Position numbers and translations under genes: made by a program
Assembly: GCF_000003605.2 (NCBI RefSeq)
Contig: NW_003144622.1
Location: forward strand, 24,688-88,687
Length of the DNA: 64,000 nt
Direction of reading: 5' to 3'
From: Saccoglossus kowalevskii
Lineage: Eukaryota; Hemichordata; Enteropneusta; Harrimaniidae
Part shown: piece by piece, positions 38,236-51,800 of the stretch
Layout: every line of letters starts with the position of its first letter
How positions within the stretch are numbered: position 1 is the stretch's first letter
The notes under the pieces: model-generated
What the model was told of the DNA's origin: nothing
What the model saw: the letters and a program-made list of their open reading frames with translations, nothing else
The model's database searches: none

Positions 38236-41200
38236 CCACACAACTGCATAGATCATTTGAAATTAAGCCGAATTCGAGGCTATTTCAGGTTTTGGGATGT
38301 TTTAAAATTGATATCGTTTACACAAGTATCTTCTAGTATTGACCTATGACATATACATACTTGGAGTAAGACTACGCTAATTTAACATCAGTTTACGAAA
38401 TATTTATTCACATGCTCGAACTTTTAACTATGGGACTTATTAATATGATATCACAGGTAATAATCTCGAATGAAACTACCAACTTTGCAATCGCTTTTCA
38501 CAAATTTGTAAGCAGTTTGTTGTCGACTTTCCGGTGACTGTTGTGATAATCTGCTTATATATGAGGTATTCTCGGAACATTTACTTAATGTTTTAGACAT
38601 TTACCTGCGGGGTTGTTATGATAATGACTTAGGTTATATATACAAGCAACTCCGCTAACATTTCTTTCGTTTTTTCCAACTTTGCACGCTGTTTTCTAAC
38701 ATTTTACAGTCAACTCACGTGAACTTCTAAAATCTGCTTTCAACTGGCTTTTATTAAACTTGTTGACTTTACAACTGCGCGTTTCTATAAGCCAACAACT
38801 TAGGCCATTTATGCAAGTACATCTACAAACTTTGCAATAACTTTGCACAACTTTGCAATGACTTTGAACAACTTTGCACGGTGCGTTAACAACATAAAAC
38901 CCACTACGTGCCGACAGCATCAACAACTTGTACTTGAAAATTAGAAGGAATTTCGAAACTTTTCTTTAGTTAAAAAAGTTACAAAAATGCTACGATTTTC
39001 TGCTATAAATGTTTGACATCACAGGAAGAAAAAATGCAGAAATGTTGCCGTATATCTATTCCATGTTTGTAATGAAAAAAAAATTCAACAGCTCGTTTGC
39101 TCGGGGAGTCTTCCGTGCAAGTACTAACCACGCCCGATTATGCTTTACTTTAAACATTTATCGGTCACCTAACCACACAACTGCATAGATCATTTGAAAT
39201 AAAACCGAATTCGAGGCTATTTCAGGTTTTGGGATGTTTTAAAATTGATATCGTTTACACAAGTATCTTCTAATATTGACCTATGACCTCTACATACTTG
39301 GAGTAAGACTACGCTAATTTAACATCAATTTACGAAATATTTATTTACATGTTCGAACTTTTAACTATGGGACTTATTAATATGATATCACAGGTAACAA
39401 TCTCGAATGAAACTACCAACTTTGCAATCGCTTTTCACAAATTTGTAAGCAGTTTGTTGTCGACTTTCCGGTGACTGTTGTGATAATCTGCTTATATATG
39501 AGGTATTCTCGGAACATTTACTTAATGTTTTAGACATTTACCTGCGGGGTTGTTATGATAATGACTTAGGTTATATATACAAGCAACTCCGCTAACATTT
39601 CTTTCGTTTTTTCCAACTTTGCACGCTGTTTTCTAACATTTTACAGTCAACTCACGTGACCATCTATAAGCTGCTTTCAACTGGCTTTTATTAAAATTGT
39701 CGACTTTACAACTGCGCGTTTCTATAGGCCAACAACTTAGGTCATTTATGCAAGTACATCTACAAACTTTGCACTAACTTTGCACAACTTTGCAATGACT
39801 TTGAACAATTTTGCACGGTGCGTTAACAACTTAAAACCCACTGCGTGCCGACAGCATCAACAACTTGTACTTGAAAATTAGAAGGAATTTCGAAACTTTC
39901 CATTAGTTAAAACAGTTACAAAAATGACACGATTTTCTGCTATAAATGTTTGACATCACAGGAAGAAAAAATGCAGAAATGTTGCCGTATATCTTTTCCA
40001 TGTTTGTAATGAAAAACAAATTCAACAGCTCGTTTGCCCGGGGAGTCTCCCATGCAAGTACTAACCACGCCCGATTATGCTTTACTTTAAACATTTATCG
40101 GTCACCTAACCACACAACTGCATAGATCATTTGCAATTATGCCGAATGCGAGGCTATTTCAGGTTTTGGGATGTTTTAAAATTGATATCGTTTACACAAG
40201 TATCTTCAATAATTGACCTATGACCTCTACATACTTGGAGTAAGACTACGCTAATTTAACATCAATTTACGAAATATTTATTCACATGCTCGAACTTTTA
40301 ACTATGGGACTTATTAATATGATATCGTAGGTAACAATCTCGATTGAAACTACCAACTTTGCAATCGCTTTTCACAAATTTGTAAGCAGTTTGTTGTCGA
40401 CTTTTCGGTGACTGTTGTGATAATCTGCTTATATATGAGGCATTCTCGGAACATTTACATAATGTTTTCGAAATTTAACTGCGGAGTTGTTATGATAATG
40501 ACTTAGGATATATATACAACCAACTCCGCCAACATTTCTTTTGTTTTTTTCCAACTTTGCACGCTGTTTTCTAACATTTTACAGTCAACTCACGTGACCA
40601 TCTATAAGCTGCATTCAACTGGCTTTTATTAAAATTGTCGACTTTACAACTGCGCGTTTCTATAAGCCAACAACTTAGGTCATTTATGCAAGTACATCTA
40701 CAAACTTTGCAATAACTTTGCACAACTTTGCAATGACTTTGAACAACTTTACACGGTGCGTTAACAACATAAAACCCACTACGTGCCGACAGCATCAACA
40801 ACTTGTACTTGAAAATTAGAAGGAATTTCGAAACTTTTCTTTAGTTAAAAAAGTTACAAAAATGCCACGATTTTCTGCTATAAATGTTTGACATCACAGG
40901 AAGAAAAAATGCAGAAATATTGCCGTATATCTTTTCCATGTTTGTAATGAAAAAAAAAATTCAACATCTCGTTTGCTCGGGGAGTCTCCCGTGCAAGTAC
41001 TAACCACGCCCAATTGTGCTTTACTTTAAACATTTATCGGTCACCTAACCACACAACTGCATAGATCATTTGAAATTAAGCCGAATTCGAGGCTATTTCA
41101 GGTTTTGGGATGTTTTAAAATTGATATCGTTTACACAAGTATCTTCTAGTATTGACCTATGACCTCTACATACTTGGAGTAAGACTATGCTAATTTAACA

Positions 41201-42290
41201 TCAATTTACGAAATATTTATTCACATGCTCGAACTTTTAACTATGGAACTTATTAATATGATATCGTAGGTAACAATCTCGATTGAAACTACCAACTTTG
41301 CAATCGCTTTTCACAAATTTGTAAGCAGTTTGTTGTCGACTTTTCGGTGACTGTTGTGATAATCTGCTTATATATGAGGCATTCTCGGAACATTTACATA
41401 ATGTTTTCGAAATTTAACTGCGGAGTTGTTATGATAATGACTTAGGATATATATACAACCAACTCCGCCAACATTTCTTTTGTTTTTTTCCAACTTTGCA
41501 CGCTGTTTTCTAACATTTTACAGTCAACTCACGTGACCATCTATAAGCTGCTTTCAACTGGCTTTTATTAAAATTGTCGACTTTACAACTGCGCGTTTCT
41601 ATAAGCCAACAACTTAGGTCATTTATGCAAGTACATCTACAAACTTTGCAATAACTTTGCACAACTTTGCAACGACTTTGAACAACTTTGCACGGTGCGT
41701 TAACAACATAAAACCAACTACGTGCCGACAGCATCAACAACTTGTATTTGAAAATTAGAAGGAATTTCGAAACTTTCTTTAGTTAAAAAAGTTACAAAAA
41801 TGCCACGATTTTCTGCTATAAATGTTTGACATCAGAGGAAGAAAAAATGCAGAAATGTTGCCGTATATCTTTTCCATGTTTGTAATGAAAAACAAATTCA
41901 ACACCTCGTTTGCTCGGGGAGTCTCCAGTGCAAGTACTAACCACGCCCGATTGTGCTTTACTTTAAACATTTATCGGTCACCTAACCACACAACTGCATA
42001 GATCATTTGAAATTAAGCCGAATTCGAGGCTATTTCAGGTTTTGGGATGTTTTAAAATTGATATCGTTTACACAAGTATCTTCTAGTATTGACCTATGAC
42101 CTCTACATACTTGGAGTAAGACTACGCTAATTTAACATCAATTTACGAAATATTTATTCACATGTTCGAACTTTTAACTATGGGACTTATTAATATGATA
42201 TCACAGGTAACAATCTCGAATGAAACTACCAACTTTGCAATCGCTTTTCACAAATTTGTAAGCAGTTTGTTGTCGACTTTCCCGGTGACT
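38000..42290. repeat. Block F: type IV satellite units
   Basis: Unit starts are 38328, 39265, 40202, 41141 and 42078 (chimeric). Markers are GACTACGCTAATT, GGGACTTATTAAT, ATCTCGA instead of ATCCCGA, TTGATATCGTTTACAC, and TAGTATTGACC at several unit starts. Units 40202 and 41141 share GATATCGTAGG, TCGATTGAAAC and GACTTAGGATATATATAC and form a recent pair. The subfamily otherwise sits between types I and II in character. Confidence 0.85.
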
Positions 42291-42460
42291 GTTGTGGATA
42301 ATCTGGGTATATATGAGGCATTCTCGGAACATTTACTTAATGTTTTCGAAAATTAGCTGCGAGCTTGTTATGATAATGACTTAGGTTATATATACAAGCA
42401 ACTCCGCCAACATTTCTTTCGTTTTTTCCAACTTTGCACGCTGTTTTCTAACATTTACAG
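42280..42460. other. Indel cluster at the type IV to I junction
   Basis: Unit 42078 has extra bases in TTTCCCGGTGACTG, TTGTGGATAATC and CTGGGTATATATG, an altered CGAAAATTAGC, and a missing T in CTAACATTTACAG. Type I markers (GTCACGTGACC, GCCTACAGC) follow. Before 42280 the unit is type IV. Confidence 0.75.
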
Positions 42461-45400
42461 TCAAGTCACGTGACCATTTATAAGCTGCTTTCAACTGGCT
42501 TTTATTAAACTTGTCGACTTTGTAACTGCGCGTTTCTATAAGCCAACAACTTAGGTCATTTATGCAAACATATCTAACAACTTTGCAATAACTTTGCACA
42601 ACTTTGCAATGACTTTGAACAACTTTGCTCGGTGCGTTAACAACTTAAAACCCACTACGTGCCTACAGCCTCAACAACTTGTACTTGAAAATTGGAAGGA
42701 ATTTCGAAACTTTCCATTAGTTAAAAAAGATACAAAAATGCCACGATTTTCTGCTATAAATGTTTGACATCACAGGAAAAATAGATGCAGAAATGTTGCC
42801 GAATATCTTTTCCATGTTTGCAATGAAAAAAACAACAACAGCTCGTTTGCTCGGGGAATCTCCCATGCAAGTACTAACCACGCCCGAGTGTGCTTTACTT
42901 TAAACATTTATCGGTCACCTAACCACACAACATCATAGATCATTAGAAATTAAGGCGAATTCGAGGCTATTTCAGGTTTTGGGATGTTTTAAAATCGATA
43001 TTGTTAACATAAGTATCTTCTAGAATTGACCTATGACCTCTACATACTTGGAGTAAGACTACGGTAATTTAACATCAATTTACGAAATATTTATTCACAT
43101 GTTCGAACTTTTAACTATGGGACGTGTTAATATGATATCACATATAACAATCCCGAATGAAACTACCAACTTTGCAATCGCTTTTCACAACTTTGTAAGC
43201 AGTTTGTTGTGGACTTTCCAGTGACTGTTGTGATAATCTTCTTCTATATGAGGCATTCCCGGAACATTTACTTAATGTTTTCGAAATTTAACTGCGGGGT
43301 TGTTATGATAATGACTTAGGTTATATATACAAGCAACTCCGCCAACATTTCTTTCGTTTTTTCCAACTTTGCACGCTGTTTTCTAACATTTTACAGTCAA
43401 GTCACGTGACCATATATAAGCTGCTTTCAACTGGCTTTTATTAAACTTGTCGACTTTATAACTGCGCGTTTCTATAAGCCAACAACTTAGGTCATTTATG
43501 CAAACACATCTAACAACTTTGCAATAACTTTGCACAACTTTGCAATGACTTTGAACAACTTTGCACGGTGCGTTAACAACTTAAAACCCACTACGTGCCT
43601 ACAGCATCAACAACTTGTACTTGAAAATTGGAAGGAATTTCGAAACTTTCCATTAGTTAAAAAAGTTACAAAAATGCCACGCTTTTCTGCTATAAATGTT
43701 TGACATCACAGGAAAAATAGATGCAGAAATGTTGCCGAATATCTTTTCCATGTTTGTAATGAAAAAAAAATCAACAGCTCGTTTGCTCGGGGAATCTTCC
43801 ATGCAAGTACTAACCACGCCCGAGTGTGCTTTACTTTAAACATTTATCGGTCACCTAACCACACAACAGCATAGATCATTAGAAATTAAGCTGAATTCGA
43901 GGCTATTTCAGGTTTTGGGATGTTTTAAAATCGATATCGTTTACATAAGTATCTTCTAGAATTTACCTATGACCTCTACATACTTGGAGTAAGACTACGG
44001 TAATTTAACATCAATTTACGAAATATTTATTCACATGTTCGATTTGTTAATATGATATCACATGTAACAATCCCGAATGAAAGTAACAACTTTGCAATCG
44101 CTTTTCACAACTTTGTAAGCAGTTTGTTGTCGACTTTCCGGTGACTGTTGTGATAATCTGGTTATATATGAGGCATTCTCGGAACATTTACTTAATGTTT
44201 TCGAAATTTAGCTGCGGGCTTGTTATGATAATGACTTAGGTTATATATACAAGCAACTCCGCCAACATTTCTTTCGTTTTTTCCAACTTTGCACGCTGTT
44301 TTCTAACATTTTACAGTCAAGTCACGTGACCATTTATAAGCTGCTTTCAACTGGCTTTTATTAAACTTGTCGACTTTATAACTGCGCGTTTCTATAAGCC
44401 AACAACTTAGGTCATTTATGCAAACACATCTAACAACTTTGCAATAACTTTGCACAACTTTGCAATGACTTTGAACAACTTTGCTCGGTGCGTTAACAAC
44501 TTAAAACCCACTACGTGCCTACAGCCTCAACAACTTGTACTTGAAAATTGGAAGGAATTTCGAAACTTTCCATTAGTTAAAAAAGATACAAAAATGCCAC
44601 GATTTTCTGCTATAAATGTTTGACATCACAGGAAAAATAGATGCAGAAATGTTGCCGAATATCTTTTCCATGTTTGTAATGAAAAAAAAACCAACAGCTC
44701 GTTTGCTCGGGGAATTTCCCATGCAAGTACTAACCACGCCCGAGTGTGCTTTACTTTAAACATTTATCGGTCACCTAACTACACAACAGCATAGATCATT
44801 AGAAATTAAGGCGAATTCGAGGCTATTTCAGGTTTTGGGATGTTTTAAAATCGATATTTTTAACATAAGTATCTTCTAGAATTGACCTATGACCTCTACA
44901 TACTTGGAGTAAGACTACGGTAATTTAACATCAATTTACGAAATATTTATTCACATGTTCGAACTTTTAACTATGGGACGTGTTAATATGATATCACATA
45001 TAACAATCCCGAATGAAACTACCAACTTTGCAATCGCTTTTCACAACTTTGTAAGCAGTTTGTTGTCGACTTTCCAGTGACTGTTGTGATAATCTTCTTC
45101 TATATGAGGCATTCCCGGAACATTTACTTAATGTTTTCGAAATTTAACTGCGGGGTTGTTATGATAATGACTTAGGTTATATATACAAGCAACTCCGCCA
45201 ACATTTCTTTCGTTTTTTCCAACTTTGCACGCTGTTTTCTAACATTTTACAGTCAACGCACGTGAACTTCTAAAAGCTGCTTTCAACTAGCTTTTATTAA
45301 ACTTGTCGACTTTATAACTGCACGTTTCTATAAGCCAACAACTTAGGTCATTTATGCAAACACATCTAACAACTTTGCAATAACTTTGCACAACTTTGCA

Positions 45401-46340
45401 ATGACTTTGAACAACTTTGCACGGTGCGTTAACAACCTACAACCCACTACGTGCCTACAGGATCAACAACTTGTACTTGAAAATTGGAAGGAATTTCGAA
45501 ACTTTCCATTAGTTAAAAAAGTTACAAAAATGCCACGATTTTCTGCTATAAATGTTTGACATTACAGGAAAAAAATATGCAGAAATGTTGCCATATATCT
45601 TTTCCATGTTTGTAATGAAAAAAAAATCAACAGCTCGTTTGCTCAGGGAATCTTCCACGCAAGTACTAACCACGCCCGAGTGTGCTTTACTTTAAACATT
45701 TATCGGTCACCTAACCACACAGCTGCATAGATCATTAGAAGTTAAGCCGAATTCGAGGATATTTCATGTTTTGGGATGTTTTAAAATCGATATCGTTTAC
45801 ATAAGTATCTTCTAGAATTGACCTATGACCTCTACATACTTGGAGTAAGACTACGGTGATTTAACATCAATTTACGAAATATTTATTCACATGTTCGACT
45901 TGTTAATATGATATCACATGTAACAATCTCGAATGAAACTACCAACTTTGCAATCGCTTTTCACAAATTTTTAAGCAGTTTGTTGTCGACTTTCCGGTGA
46001 CTGTTGTGATAATCTGCTTATATATGAGGCATTCTCGGAACATTTACTTAATGTTTTCGAAATTTAGCTGCGGGGTTGTTATGATAATGACTTAGGTTAT
46101 ATATACAAGCAACTCCGCCAACATTTCTTTCGTTTTTTACAACTTTGCACGCTGTTTTCTAACATTTCACAGTCAAGTCACGTGACCATATATAAGCTGC
46201 TTTCAACTGGCTTTTATTAAACTTGTCGACTTTATAACTGCGCGTTTCCATAAGCCAACAACTTAGGTCATTTATGCAAACACATCTAACAACTTTGCAA
46301 TAACTTTGCACAACTTTGCAATGACTTTGAACAACTTTGC
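42290..46340. repeat. Block G: type I units alternating long and short
   Basis: Unit starts are 42078 (chimeric), 43015 (936 bp), 43951 (920), 44871 (936) and 45807 (921, chimeric). Long units share CACATATAACAATCCC and CTTCTTCTATATGAGG. Short units have the 16-bp deletion. The alternation gives a ~1,856-bp dimer period. Unit 43951 opens ATCTTCTAGAATTTACC like unit 1841, and the tail of 42078 shares GCAATGAAAAAAA-type and CAACAACAGC variants with unit 1841, linking blocks A and G. Confidence 0.82.
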
Positions 46341-46990
46341 ACGGTGCGTTAACAACTTAAAACCCACTACGTGCCGACAGCATCAACAACTTGTACTTGA
46401 AAATTAGAAGGAATTTCGAAACTTTCCATTAGTTAAAAAAGTTAAAAAAATGCCACGATTTTCTACAATAAATGATTGACATCACAGGAAGAAAAATGCG
46501 GAAATGTTGAAGTATATCTTTTCCATGGCTGTGATGAAAAAAAAAATCAACAGCTCGTTTACTCAGGGAGTCTCCCAATGCAAGTACTAACCACGCCCGA
46601 TTGCGCTTTACCTCAAACATTCATCGGTCACCTAACCACACAACTGCATAGAAAACATGAAATTAGGCCGAATTCCCGGCTATTTCAGGTTTTGAGATGT
46701 TTTAAAATCGATATCGCCTACGCAAATATCTTCTAGAATTGACCTATGACATCTACATACTTGGAGTAAGACTACGGTAATTTAACATCAATTAACGAAA
46801 TCTTTATTCACATTTTCGAGCTTTTAACTATAGGACTTGTTAAAATGATATCACAGGTAACAATCCCAAATGAAAATAGCAACTTTGCAATCGCTTTTCA
46901 CAACTTTGTAAGCAGTTTGTAGTCGACTTTTTGGTTGACTGTTGTGACAATCTGCTTACATATGAGGCATTCTCCGAACATTTACTTAAT
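46340..46990. repeat. Segment duplicated at 48220-48870 (offset 1,880 bp, two units)
   Basis: Shared rare variants are AGTTAAAAAAATGCC, ATGCGGAAATG, CCATGGCTGTG, CCCAATGCAAG, ACATGAAATTAGG, CTATAGGACTTG and GAAAATAGCAAC. The match ends near 46995, where one copy has AACTTCAGGG and the other AACTGCGGGG. The head of this set of tail variants also occurs in unit 30809 in block E. Confidence 0.78.
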
Positions 46991-48219
46991 ATTTTCGACA
47001 TTTAACTTCAGGGTTGTCATGATAATGACTTAGGTTATATATACAAGCAACTCCGCCAACATTTCTTTCGTTTTTTCCAACTTTGCACGCTGTTTTCTAA
47101 CATTTTACAGTCAACTCACGTGAACATCTATTAGCTGCCTTCAAGTGGCTTGTATTAAACTTGTCGACTTTAGAACTGCGCGTTTCTATAAGCCAACAAC
47201 TTAGGTCATTTATGCAAATACATCTACCAAATTTGCAATAACTTTGCACAACATTGCAATGACTTTGAACAACTTTGCACGGTGCGTTAACAACTTAAAA
47301 CCCACTACGTGCCAACAGCATCAACAACTTGTACTTGAAAATTAGAAGGAATTTCGAAACTTTCCATTAGTTAAAAAAGTTACAAAAATGCCACGATTTT
47401 CTACACTAAATGATTGACATCACAGGAAGAAAATGCAGAAATGTTGAAGTATATCTTTTCCATGTCTGTGATGAATCAAAAAAAAAATTCAACAGCTCGT
47501 TTACTCAGGGAGACTCCCATGCAAGTACTAACCACGCCCGATTGCACTTTACCTCAAACATTTATCGGTCACCTAACCACACAACTGCATAGAAAACATG
47601 CAATTAGGCCGAATTCCCGGCTATTTCAGGTTTTGAGATGTTTTAAAATCGATATCGCCTACGCAAATATCTTCTAGAATTGACCTATGACATCTACATA
47701 CTTGGAGTAAGACTACGGTAATTTAACATCAATTAACGAAATATTTATTCACATTTTCGAGCTTTTAACTATGGGACTTGTTAAAATGATATCACAGGTA
47801 ACAATCCCAAATGAAAATACCAACTTTGCAATCGCTTTTCACAACTTTGTAAGCAGTTTGTAGTCGACTTTTTGGTTGACTGTTGTGACAATCTGCTTAC
47901 ATATGAGGCATTCTCCGAACATTTACTTAATATTTTCGACATTTAACTGCGGGGTTGTCATGCTAATGACTTAGGTTATATATACAAGCAACTCCGCCAA
48001 CATTTCTTTCGTTTTTTCCAACTTTGCACGCTGTTTTCTAACATTTTACAGTCAACTCACGTGAACATCTATAAGCTGCTTTCAAATGGCTTGTATTAAA
48101 CTTGTCGACTTTAGAACTGCGCGTTTCTATAAGCCAACAACTTAGGTCATTTATGCAAATACATCTACCAACTTTGCAATAACTTTGCACAACTTTGCAA
48201 TGACTTTGAACAACTTTGC

Positions 48220-48870
48220 ACGGTGCGTTAACAACTTAAAACCCACTACGTGCCGACAGCATCAACAACTTGTACTTGAAAATTAGAAGGAATTTCGAAA
48301 CTTTCCATTAGTTAAAAAAGTTAAAAAAATGCCACGATTTTCTACAATAAATGATTGACATCACAGGAAGAAAAATGCGGAAATGTTGAAGTATATCTTT
48401 TCCATGGCTGTGATGAAAAAAAAAAATCAACAGCTCGTTTACTCAGGGAGTCTCCCAATGCAAGTACTAACCACGCCCGATTGCGCTTTACCTCAAACAT
48501 TCATCGGTCACCTAACCACACAACTGCATAGAAAACATGAAATTAGGCCGAATTCCCGGCTATTTCAGGTTTTGAGATGTTTTAAAATCGATATCGCCTA
48601 CGCAAATATCTTCTAGAATTGACCTATGACATCTACATACTTGGAGTAAGACTACGGTAATTTAACATCAATTAACGAAATCTTTATTCACATTTTCGAG
48701 CTTTTAACTATAGGACTTGTTAAAATGATATCACAGGTAACAATCCCAAATGAAAATAGCAACTTTGCAATCGCTTTTCACAACTTTGTAAGCAGTTTGT
48801 AGTCGACTTTTTGGTTGACTGTTGTGACAATCTGCTTACATATGAGGCATTCTCCGAACATTTACTTAAT
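48220..48870. repeat. Partner of the 46340-46990 segment
   Basis: Same linked rare variants at +1,880 bp. The A-run after CTGTGATG is 11 bases here and 10 in the partner, while the related unit at 30809 has 13. Homopolymer length is therefore the fastest-changing feature. Confidence 0.78.
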
Positions 48871-51800
48871 ATTTTCAACATTTAACTGCGGGGTTGTCAT
48901 GATAATGACTTAGGTTATATATACAAGCAACTCCGCCAACATTTCTTTCGTTTTTTCCAACTTTGCACGCTGTTTTCTAACATTTTACAGTCAACTCACG
49001 TGAACATCTATAAGCTGCTTTCAAATGGCTTTTATTAAATTTGTCGACTTTAGAACTGCGCGTTTCTATAAGCCAACAACTTAGGTCATTTAGGCAAATA
49101 CATCTACCAACTTTGCAATAACTTTGCACAACTTTGCTATGACTTTGAACAACTTTGCACGGTGCGTTAACAACTTAAAACCCACTACGTGCCGACAGCA
49201 TCAACAACTTGTACTTGAAAATTAGAAGGAATTTCGAAACTTTCCATTAGTTAAAAAAGTTACAAAAATGCCACGATTTTCTACAATAAATGATTGACAT
49301 CACAGGAAGAAAAATGCAGAAATGTTGAAGTATATCTTTTCCATGTTTGTGATGAAACAAAAAAAAATTCAACAGCTCGTTTACTCAGGGAGTCTCCCAT
49401 GCAAGTACTAACCACGCCCGATTGCGCTTTACCTCAAACATTTATCGGTCACCTAACGACACAACTGCATAGAAAACATGAAATTAGGCCGAATTCGCGG
49501 CTATTTCAGGTTTTGAGATGTTTTAAAATTGATATCGCCTACGCAAAAATCTTCTAGAATTGACCTATGTCATCTACATACTTGGAGTAAGACTACGGTA
49601 ATTTAACATCAATTAACGAAATCTTCATTCACATTTTCGAACTTTTAACTATGGGACTTGTTAATATGATATCACAGGTGACAATCCCGAATGAAACTAC
49701 CAACTTTGCAATCGCTTATCACAACTTTGTAAGCAGTTTGTTGTCGACGTTTCGGTTGACTGTTGTGACAAGTTGCTTATATATGAGGCATTCTCGGAAC
49801 ATTTACTTAATGTTTTCGACATTTAACTTCGGGGTTGTCATGATAATGACTTAGGTTATATATACAAGCAACTCCGCCAACATTTCTTTCGTTTTTTCCA
49901 ACTTTGCACGCTGTTTTCTAAAATTTTACAGTCAACTCACGTGAACATCTAAAAGCTGCTTTGAACTGGCTTTTATTAAATTTGTCGACTTTACAACTGC
50001 GCGTTTCTATAAGCCAACAACTTAGGTCATTTATGCAAATACATCTACCAACTTTGCAATAACTTTGCACAACTTTCAATGACTTTGAACAACTTTGCAC
50101 GGTGCGTTAACAACTTAAAACACACTACGTGCCGACAGCATCAACAACTTGTACTTGAAAATTAGAAGGAATTTCGAAACTATCCATTAGTTAAAAAAGT
50201 TACAAAAATGCCACGATTTTCTACAATAAATGATTGACATCACAGGAAGAAAAATGCAGAAATGTTGAAGTATATCTTTTCCATGTCTGTGATGAAACAA
50301 AAACAAAATTCAACAGCTCGTTTACTCAGGGAGTCTCCCATGCAAGTACTAACCACGCCCGATTGCGCTTTACCTCAAACATTTATTGGTCACCTAACCA
50401 CACAACTGCATAGAAAACATGCAATTAGGCCGAATTCCCGGCTATTTCAGGTTTTGAGATGTTTTAAAATCGATATCGCCTACGCAAATATCTTCTAGAA
50501 TTGACCTATGACATCTACATACTTGGAGTAAGACTACGGTAATTTAACATCAATTAACGAAATATTTATTCACATTTTCGAGCTTTTAACTATGGGACTT
50601 GTTAAAATGATATCACAGGTAACAATCCCAAATGAAAATACCAACTTTGCAATCGCTTTTCACAACTTTGTAAGCAGTTTGTAGTCGACTTTTTGGTTGA
50701 CTGTTGTGACAATCTGCTTACATATGAGGCATTCTCGGAACATTTACTTAATATTTTCGACATTTAACTGCGGGGTTGTCATGATAATGACTTAGGTTAT
50801 ATATACAAGCAACTCCGCCAACATTTCTTTCGTTTTTTCCAACTTTGCACGCTGTTTTCTAACATTTTACAGTCAACTCACGTGAACATCTATAAGCTGC
50901 TTTCAAATGGCTTTTATTAAACTTGTCGACTTTACAACTGCGCGTTTCTATAAGCCAACAACTTAGGTCATTTATGCAAATACATCTACCAACTTTGCAA
51001 TAACTTTGCACAACTTTGCAATGACTTTGAACAACTTTGCACGGTGCGTTAACAACTTAAAACCCACTACGTGCCGACAGCATCAACAACTTGTACTTGA
51101 AAATTAGAAGGAATTTCGAAACTTTCCATTAGTTAAAAAAGTTACAAAAATGCCACGATTTTCTACAATAAATGATTGACATCACAGGAAGAAAAATGCA
51201 GAAATGTTGAAGTATATCTTTTCCATATCTGTGATGAAACAAAAAAAAATTCTACAGCTCGTTTACTCAGGGAGTCTCCCATGCAAGTACTAACCACGCC
51301 CGATTGCGCTTTACCTCAAACATTTATCGGTCACCTAACCACACAACTACATAGAAAACATGCAATTAGGCCGAATTCCCGGCTATTTCAGGTTTTGAGA
51401 TGTTTTAAAATCGATATCGCCTACGCAAATATCTTCTAGAATTGACCTATGACATCTACATACTTGGAGTAAGACTACGGTAATTTAACATCAATTAACG
51501 AAATATGTATTCACATTTTCGAGCTTTTAACTATGGGACTTGTTAAAATGATATCACAGGTAACAATCCCAAATGAAAATACCAACTTTGCAATCGCTTT
51601 TCACAACTTTGTAAGCAGTTTGTAGTCGACTTTTTGGTTGACTGTTGTGACAATCTGCTTACATATGAGGCATTCTCCGAAAATTTACTTAATATTTTCG
51701 ACATTTAACTTCGGGGTTGTCATGATAATAACTTAGGTTATATATACAAGCAACTCCGTCAACATTTCTTTCGTTTTTTCCAACTTTGCACGCTGTTTTC

